DNA from: Siderastrea radians
Lineage: Eukaryota > Cnidaria > Anthozoa > Scleractinia > Rhizangiidae
DNA: 64,000 nucleotides
Assembly: GCA_964017195.1 (NCBI GenBank)
Contig: OZ024895.1
Location: 13,359,534 to 13,423,533 of the forward strand
Reading direction: 5' to 3'
A program made the translations under genes and the position numbers. Below the pieces are notes generated by a model. The model was not told the origin of the DNA. It searched no databases and worked only from the letters and a program-made list of their open reading frames with translations. Below, piece by piece: positions 59,761-64,000 of this stretch (the first letter of the stretch is position 1; each line of letters starts with the position of its first letter).

Positions 59761-59982
59761 GAACATTTGTGAGCCAAGTCTGAAATGTGATCATCCTATG
59801 ATGTCCGGGTAGGTGTGACAGGATTTGCTGCACTGATGACTGAAACATCATCAATTATTACTTTGTGCAATATATATTGCCAAGAGGGTTATAAGCTTCT
59901 GGTTTTGCCAAGCTGCGATTGACGAAGGCCGCTATTTGGTTACATTATTTTGGACAGTGAATTAAGCTTCTTTCTCTTTAAG

Positions 59983-60013
59983 CTCTCCGTGCCACTATGC
60001 CAAGGACTACAAG
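59983..60013 (+). CDS. Doubtful upstream exon of the GTF2I-repeat gene
   Basis: CTTTAAG precedes 31 nt (LSVPLCQGLQ, ending in phase 1) with a GTGAGC donor, and the frame would fit the next exon. The implied intron is only 29 bp, however, well below what animal spliceosomes usually accept. The GTGAGC may be a chance site inside the pyrimidine tract of the following acceptor. Confidence 0.2.
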
Positions 60014-60042
60014 GTGAGCTTCTTTCTTTTTTTTACACAAAG

Positions 60043-60180
60043 CTCTGGATCTGGGGGCCAGGTGTCTTGTCATCTGCGACTCTGGAAATGCGGATATTGA
60101 CGTCTTTGGCCATCAGTGGGCAATCCAGTTTGTCGAACATTACCACCTTTCTCCTCAGTTCTACTCTTTCGTCAATGCTG
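60043..60180 (+). CDS. GTF2I-repeat gene, internal exon
   Basis: A TTCTTTCTTTTTTTTACACAAAG tract precedes 138 nt entering in phase 1 and leaving in phase 1 at GTAAAA. The peptide is LDLGARCLVICDSGNADIDV followed by FGHQWAIQFVEHYHLSPQFY and SFVNAG. It has the composition of a folded protein but matches no domain I can name. The frame runs on cleanly into the exon at 60280. Upstream exons were not found; the 216-bp satellite ends only about 280 bp before, so the 5' part may lie beyond it or be missing. Confidence 0.65.
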
Positions 60181-60279
60181 GTAAAATGAGGGTTTGATTC
60201 AAACTGGTTTGAGTTAAGTTAGCAGTGTTCTGAATGTTACAATGTTCAAGGTTAACTCCTGCCCGGCCATTTTTCTTAG

Positions 60280-60375
60280 GAGCACCGCGGGTGGAAAGAG
60301 CAGAGGCGACTAACTCTAAATTAGAAAAAGACGAGTTACGGCGCCAAGTGATAGAACTATTCAACAGTAAATACA
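60280..60375 (+). CDS. GTF2I-repeat gene, exon with start of the GTF2I domain
   Basis: Acceptor CATTTTTCTTAG, then 96 nt (phase 1 in, 1 out), then a GTAAGT donor. It encodes APRVERAEATNSKLEKDELR followed by RQVIELFNSKY. The last part matches the opening helix of GTF2I (TFII-I) repeats, whose pattern is LR-x-x-V-x-x-LFN-x-KY-x-EA. The preceding charged stretch looks like a linker. Confidence 0.78.
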
Positions 60376-61268
60376 GTAAGTTTCTTAGTTTTAATGCAAA
60401 ATTCATTTAGTGGCGTTACTTGAATTGTACATTTATTACTAAGAGTATTTTCATTATGATCAAAGCGGAACAAGGCTTTCTTTAGGTTACACCGACCATG
60501 TAAAGTATTATTGATAAAAATAAAAATAATAATAAATAATAATAATAATAATAATAATAATAATCACATTTTCGCGTTAAACTTTGCATGCTCAGATCTG
60601 CATTTAAAAGAAGTCCAAGTGTTAGAGTTTTTAACGAAATAGTCATAGACGCTTGGTCTGAACTGGGTTAGATGTTTCGAGAGTTGGCCACCTTTTGAAA
60701 TTTTAAGAGTATCCTTGGTGTGTTATCCTCAGAGCTCGCTATTGGACTCGCTCTACTTCATTAGAAAGATAGGCGGGAAGGGCGTTATGCAAAACAACGC
60801 AACACTTCGATAGGATGGGACATACCAGGGCTACGTAGATAGCAACAATGTCAACAGCACTGACGCCACCTCTATGTCGAACACGAATAACGTGCATGGA
60901 ATCGCTTGAATGCCTTGCGGGATACTATCGCACTGATGTACTGATTCAATTTTCGATTGTCCTAAATGACCAAACCGAGAACCTTATGGGAACTAATTGT
61001 TTCAAGCAAACATGACATGTGAAATGATGTATGTAATGTTACAATACATATTTCATATATTAACTAAAAATATCATTTGCTTTTGTGATCCTTGCATACA
61101 GTGGTCTTCTACCAAAGACTTTATATTCAGCACTAACTGTGTTTGATAAGTTTAGTTGTTTGGGTTTGTTTATTGCCACAAAAAAGGTTAACAATGTATA
61201 TGATATGACAGCACCACTATATTATCACATATTACAATGAAATATTTCGTTTCCCTTATATTTTATAG
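60376..61268 (+). other. Last intron of the GTF2I-repeat gene
   Basis: An 893-bp intron with an (AAT)n tract at about 60525-60564. No other feature was identified. Confidence 0.6.
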
Positions 61269-61420
61269 GCGAAGCATGCGGAAAGATTGGGACCAGGGTT
61301 CCTTACAAGGAAATCAACGAGAAAACAATATGCCTGGAAATTCAAAACATGGGCACAATACCATTCAAACATCCATCTCCCTATGGGGTGGACAAATTAA
61401 AAAAAAATTTTATCGTGTAA
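61269..61420 (+). CDS. GTF2I-repeat gene, terminal exon (rest of the GTF2I domain, stop codon)
   Basis: Acceptor TATATTTTATAG, then GC completing an Ser codon, then 49 codons and TAA at 61418-61420. Joined to the previous exon, the peptide reads ...LFNSKYSEACGKIGTRVPYK, then EINEKTICLEIQNMGTIPFK and HPSPYGVDKLKKNFIV. This follows the whole GTF2I repeat pattern: LFN-KY-EA, VPY, a beta strand with a hydrophobic-x-hydrophobic pattern, I-x-F-x-x-PS-x-YG, then a Leu/Ile-rich C-terminal helix. In vertebrates such repeats bind DNA in TFII-I, GTF2IRD1 and GTF2IRD2. Here a single repeat ends the protein. Start and N-terminal architecture are unknown; nuclear DNA-binding is inferred from the family. 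Confidence 0.82.
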
Positions 61421-61877
61421 AAACGAAATAGTTTTCAAGCTTAGGGATGCTGGTAATACCATCACAACACAAGCAAGTAGTAGCGCCACCACACAACCAG
61501 CCATTACAGCCTCGGGGGTTGAAGCGGAATAATTAATATTGAATACTGGCTTAAAATTGTAAAGGAATATTGAATATTGGCTCAAAATTGTAAGGAATAT
61601 TGAATATTCAGTTTTTTAATCAAGAATATTGAATACTTGCAAAGAGAAAATAAGTTCTCCTCACCCTCTCTGTCTCCAAATGAGAATCGCAGGTGTTCTA
61701 TATTTTCGATATTTGGCAGGCGCTCTGCCTCATGTTAAGCTTACAAAATTTGCAACGCGGACTACTCCCCAAGGGAGATATTTTCTTGTGACGTCACTTT
61801 CAAAGCACATGCTTCAGTTGACCGCTTTAATTTTCGACGCTTTGGTTACGGTCTAAGAACTGTTCGGACTTGTAAAG
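61421..61877 (+). other. Intergenic spacer and presumed promoter of the basic-protein gene
   Basis: It holds a short tandem repeat of about 28 bp (GGAATATTGAATATTGGCTC, 61530-61615) and, close to the next start codon, a CRE at 61789. No other gene is seen. Confidence 0.5.
61789..61796 (+). promoter_or_regulatory. CRE palindrome TGACGTCA
   Basis: A perfect cAMP-response element, the binding site of CREB/ATF bZIP factors, lies 82 bp before the start codon at 61878. That is a typical proximal-promoter distance for housekeeping genes. Function is inferred from the motif and its position. Confidence 0.5.
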
Positions 61878-61900
61878 ATGGGAAAGCACAGGAAAGACAG
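61878..61900 (+). CDS. Lys/Arg/Ser-rich nuclear-type protein, exon 1
   Basis: ATG at 61878, preceded by AAAG, opens MGKHRKD and leaves in phase 2 (AG) at a strong GTAAGT donor after 23 nt. AG combines with the A of exon 2 to give Arg, and all later exons are also phase 2-2. The short basic start and what follows (KKGKSHKKQKTKDREHHRRH) suggest a nuclear protein like those that associate with splicing factors. No named family is assigned. The gene follows the GTF2I-repeat gene on the same strand, 457 bp after its stop. Confidence 0.6.
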
Positions 61901-62391
61901 GTAAGTAAAGCTTTTAAACTATTTTGAACTTGAACAGATTTCCAAACCATAAGCTTACAACAACGACGACAACAACAATAAAAATCGAGAGTTCTTTTCT
62001 AATCGATTTCTAAGTGTAGTGTTTGAAATCTAAGTAGATCCATGCATCTTCGCCATTTGACCGCTAATAAACTCATCCGAAACTCATGTTGAGTTCAGTC
62101 TGCCAGCGAAACCAAATAACGCTACAGACAAGAAGTCACAGTGAAAGGTGAAAAGGATAACATACTATTTTTCTGCAATTGAATGAACAATGATAGTTCA
62201 CAAGCCTCAAAGTCGATCTCAAAGTAGACTTGAATCGAACTTGAAAACTTTTGGCCCTTCAACTCTGCCAACTAACGAATCTAAACATTTTTATCCGTTT
62301 GTTAGCTCACATTGAAGCTCACAGATTCCACGTTGGAAAACAGAACACCACGAAAAAAATGTTTTAATTGGCCTTATCACGGTTTTCTACG

Positions 62392-62853
62392 CCATCTTGA
62401 CAGGTAGGCAACGCATGCAGTTAGAAATTATAGTGTGTGTATGGAAATCCGACGGCAATATTTTTTTCAAAAATTGAATTCTGGACAACTTATGAATTGT
62501 AAAGTTAAAATGCTAGGCAAAAGTTTTTATTCACCAAGTTTGAAAGATGTAGCTTGGCTAGAAAGCGTTTAGTTACGTTTTTAATTTTCCATCCAGTTGT
62601 CTATATTTTCCCGTAAATTGACGCGGTTCGCGGGAAAAAAATTATAGGCAAATGTATGGAAAATTAAAAACGTAACTGAACGCTTTCTAGACCAGCTACA
62701 TCTTCCAAACTTGGTCAATAAAAACTTTTGCCTAGTATGTTTACTTTACGATTCATAAGTTGTCCAGAATTCAATTTTTGAGAAAAATATTTGCCATCGG
62801 ATTCCCATACAAACACTATAATTTCTAACTGCGTTGCCTACCCGTCAAGATGG
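62392..62853. mobile_element. 462-bp foldback MITE in intron 1 of the basic-protein gene
   Basis: CCATCTTGACAGGTAGGCAA at the left is inverted at the right (TTGCCTACCCGTCAAGATGG). The arms, about 210 bp each, match almost throughout (for instance AGAAATTATAGTG against CACTATAATTTCT) around a short centre near 62600-62640. Target duplication not identified. Confidence 0.75.
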
Positions 62854-63013
62854 GGTCGGAAAAAAATTAGCCTTTTTTGAGCAATGAGTCACGTGAAGGA
62901 ACTCGAGGAATGTATCATTGTAGATACTCTTCTTGTAATGAGATAGAGATTTGCGGCGCATTAGAACCTTGGCTGCTTGGGCATGCAATGTTAATCTGTG
63001 TATCGTTCTCCAG

Positions 63014-63100
63014 AGATGCCAGGAAAAAGGGAAAAAGTCATAAAAAGCAAAAAACCAAAGATCGCGAACATCATCGTCGTCATAGTCAACACGTTAAAAG
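63014..63100 (+). CDS. Lys/Arg/Ser-rich protein, exon 2
   Basis: Acceptor GTTCTCCAG, 87 nt, phase 2 in and out, donor GTATGC. Encodes DARKKGKSHKKQKTKDREHH and then RRHSQHVKR. Strongly basic, probably intrinsically disordered, with nuclear-localisation-type clusters (KKQK, HHRRH). Confidence 0.68.
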
Positions 63101-63315
63101 GTATGCCTTTATAATACTTACAAAGTATGTGTTTTAGCGGAACGTTCACCTATTGAATTGTGACATTGTGCACTTGAAAATTTTATTTTTTTAAAAACTA
63201 TTACAGGACCCAACGTCTTACGCGTTTTTACTGTTATGAGACTGGTAGATCTTAAGAAGTCGTGAATGAATATAGTATCGATTGAGCAGTACTAAATACT
63301 TCATATACTTTTAAG

Positions 63316-63444
63316 GGATGGGAATGAAGAACGACGAAAGCAATCATTGGCTAGCTCATCAAGCGAAGATGAATTGAAATATGAACCAATGAGGAAAAAG
63401 AACAAAAGAGCGGAACACTCATCAAGTGAAGTGGGAAAGAAAAG
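63316..63444 (+). CDS. Lys/Arg/Ser-rich protein, exon 3 (first copy of a duplicated exon)
   Basis: Acceptor ATACTTTTAAG, 129 nt (phase 2-2), donor GTACTT. The peptide is DGNEERRKQSLASSSSEDEL, KYEPMRKKNKRAEHSS and SEVGKKR. SSSSEDE and HSSSE are acidic serine clusters of the type phosphorylated by casein kinase 2. The donor is weaker than consensus. It is repeated at 63795-63923 with few changes. Confidence 0.68.
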
Positions 63445-63794
63445 GTACTTGTGGATGTTTTACAAATAGTTTCGAAAGACCTATGTTATAAAAACGTGGT
63501 TAATGAGAGATTTCAAGTCTTATTGGTGTGTTTAACTAAGGGTTTAGGCATACTTGCAGTAAAAATGATCAATTTTCACTAAAAATTGTATGCCTTTATG
63601 ATACTTATAAGTATGTGCGTTTCTGCATAATATTTGCTCTATTGACTTATGACACTGTCCACTTGAAAATTTTATTTTTAAAAAAATTACAGTACCCAAC
63701 CTCTTGCCCGTTTTTACTGTTATGTAGATCTTAAGAAGTCGTGAGTGGATATAGTATCGATAGAGCAGTACTGAACACTTCATATACTTTTAAG

Positions 63795-63923
63795 GGATGG
63801 GAATGAAGAACGACGAAAGCGATCATTGGCTAGCTCATCAAGCGAAGATGAATCAAAAGATGAACCAATGTGGAAAAGGAGCAAAAGAGCGGAACACTCA
63901 TCAAGTGAAGTGGGAAAGAAAAG
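63795..63923 (+). CDS. Lys/Arg/Ser-rich protein, exon 4 (second copy of the duplicated exon)
   Basis: Same length, splice sites and phase as exon 3, 479 bp downstream. The peptide DGNEERRKRSLASSSSEDES, KDEPMWKRSKRAEHSSSE and VGKKR differs at about five residues, keeping the serine clusters and basic runs. No stop or frameshift, so both copies can be included in frame. The gene continues past the end of the window, possibly with more copies. Confidence 0.66.
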
Positions 63924-64000
63924 GTACTTATGGATGTTTTACAAAATTAATAGTTTGGAAAGATCCTGTTTTACGAAAGCCAATGGGTAATTTTAAGTCT

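Larger units (their letters stand above)
63101..63923 (+). repeat. Tandem duplication of intron plus exon (about 479-bp period)
   Basis: The introns before the two copies (63101-63315 and, after 63445, roughly 63585-63794) are also similar: TATGCCTTTATxATACTTA, CACTTGAAAATTTTATTTTT, CGTTTTTACTGTTATG, AGATCTTAAGAAGTCGTGA and TTCATATACTTTTAAG occur in both. The duplication therefore spans intron and exon and is genomic, not retroposed. Confidence 0.85.

Noticed and set aside
59983..60013. 31-bp exon with compatible phase before the GTF2I-repeat gene exon
   Set aside because: Would need a 29-bp intron. Listed only as doubtful.

Overview
The window is nuclear DNA of an animal, most likely an anthozoan cnidarian such as a stony coral. 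Three things point there. The genes are split by phase-consistent GT-AG introns. The DNA is AT-rich and crowded with mobile elements. The recognisable proteins (a secreted Ig-domain/SEA-like protein, a Penelope-like retroelement with a GIY-YIG domain) are of kinds common in cnidarian genomes. The organism call is inference; no sequence search was run. Coding DNA is sparse and most of the window is repeats.

Layout. 1-1.1 kb: end of a repeat family with TATATAGATTTAGCC termini. 1.1-5.2 kb: mostly unannotatable DNA with one inverted-repeat element. 5.6-9.95 kb: a 4.38-kb TTAA-flanked element with ~500-bp inverted arms, carrying nested insertions. 10.7-16.5 kb, minus strand: five exon classes of a secreted Ig-domain protein, one 51-bp exon being present twice; a 279-bp MITE sits in intron 1. 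17.5-18.5 kb, minus strand: a dead Penelope-like element.

18.7-36.8 kb: an 18.1-kb foldback-type element with ~75-bp unique terminal inverted repeats, a 10-bp direct repeat on both flanks (target-site duplication), and kilobases of a 10-bp minisatellite (TATACAYRGC) in opposite orientation on its two sides. A hAT-like element, a LINE fragment, a CACTA element and two copies of another element family sit inside it. This is the most striking structure in the window.

37.1-59.8 kb: a ~216-bp satellite interrupted by a 20-kb block. The block is an ~8.3-kb segment present twice in tandem; the second copy has grown to ~11.7 kb. Comparing the two copies gives occupied and empty sites for at least five transposon insertions. 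60.0-61.4 kb, plus strand: the 3' exons of a gene ending in a GTF2I-type (TFII-I) repeat. 61.9-64 kb, plus strand: the first exons of a Lys/Arg/Ser-rich, probably nuclear, protein with a tandemly duplicated 129-bp exon; it runs off the window.

The three genes show no evident shared pathway. What links the window is repeated nested transposition and local duplication.
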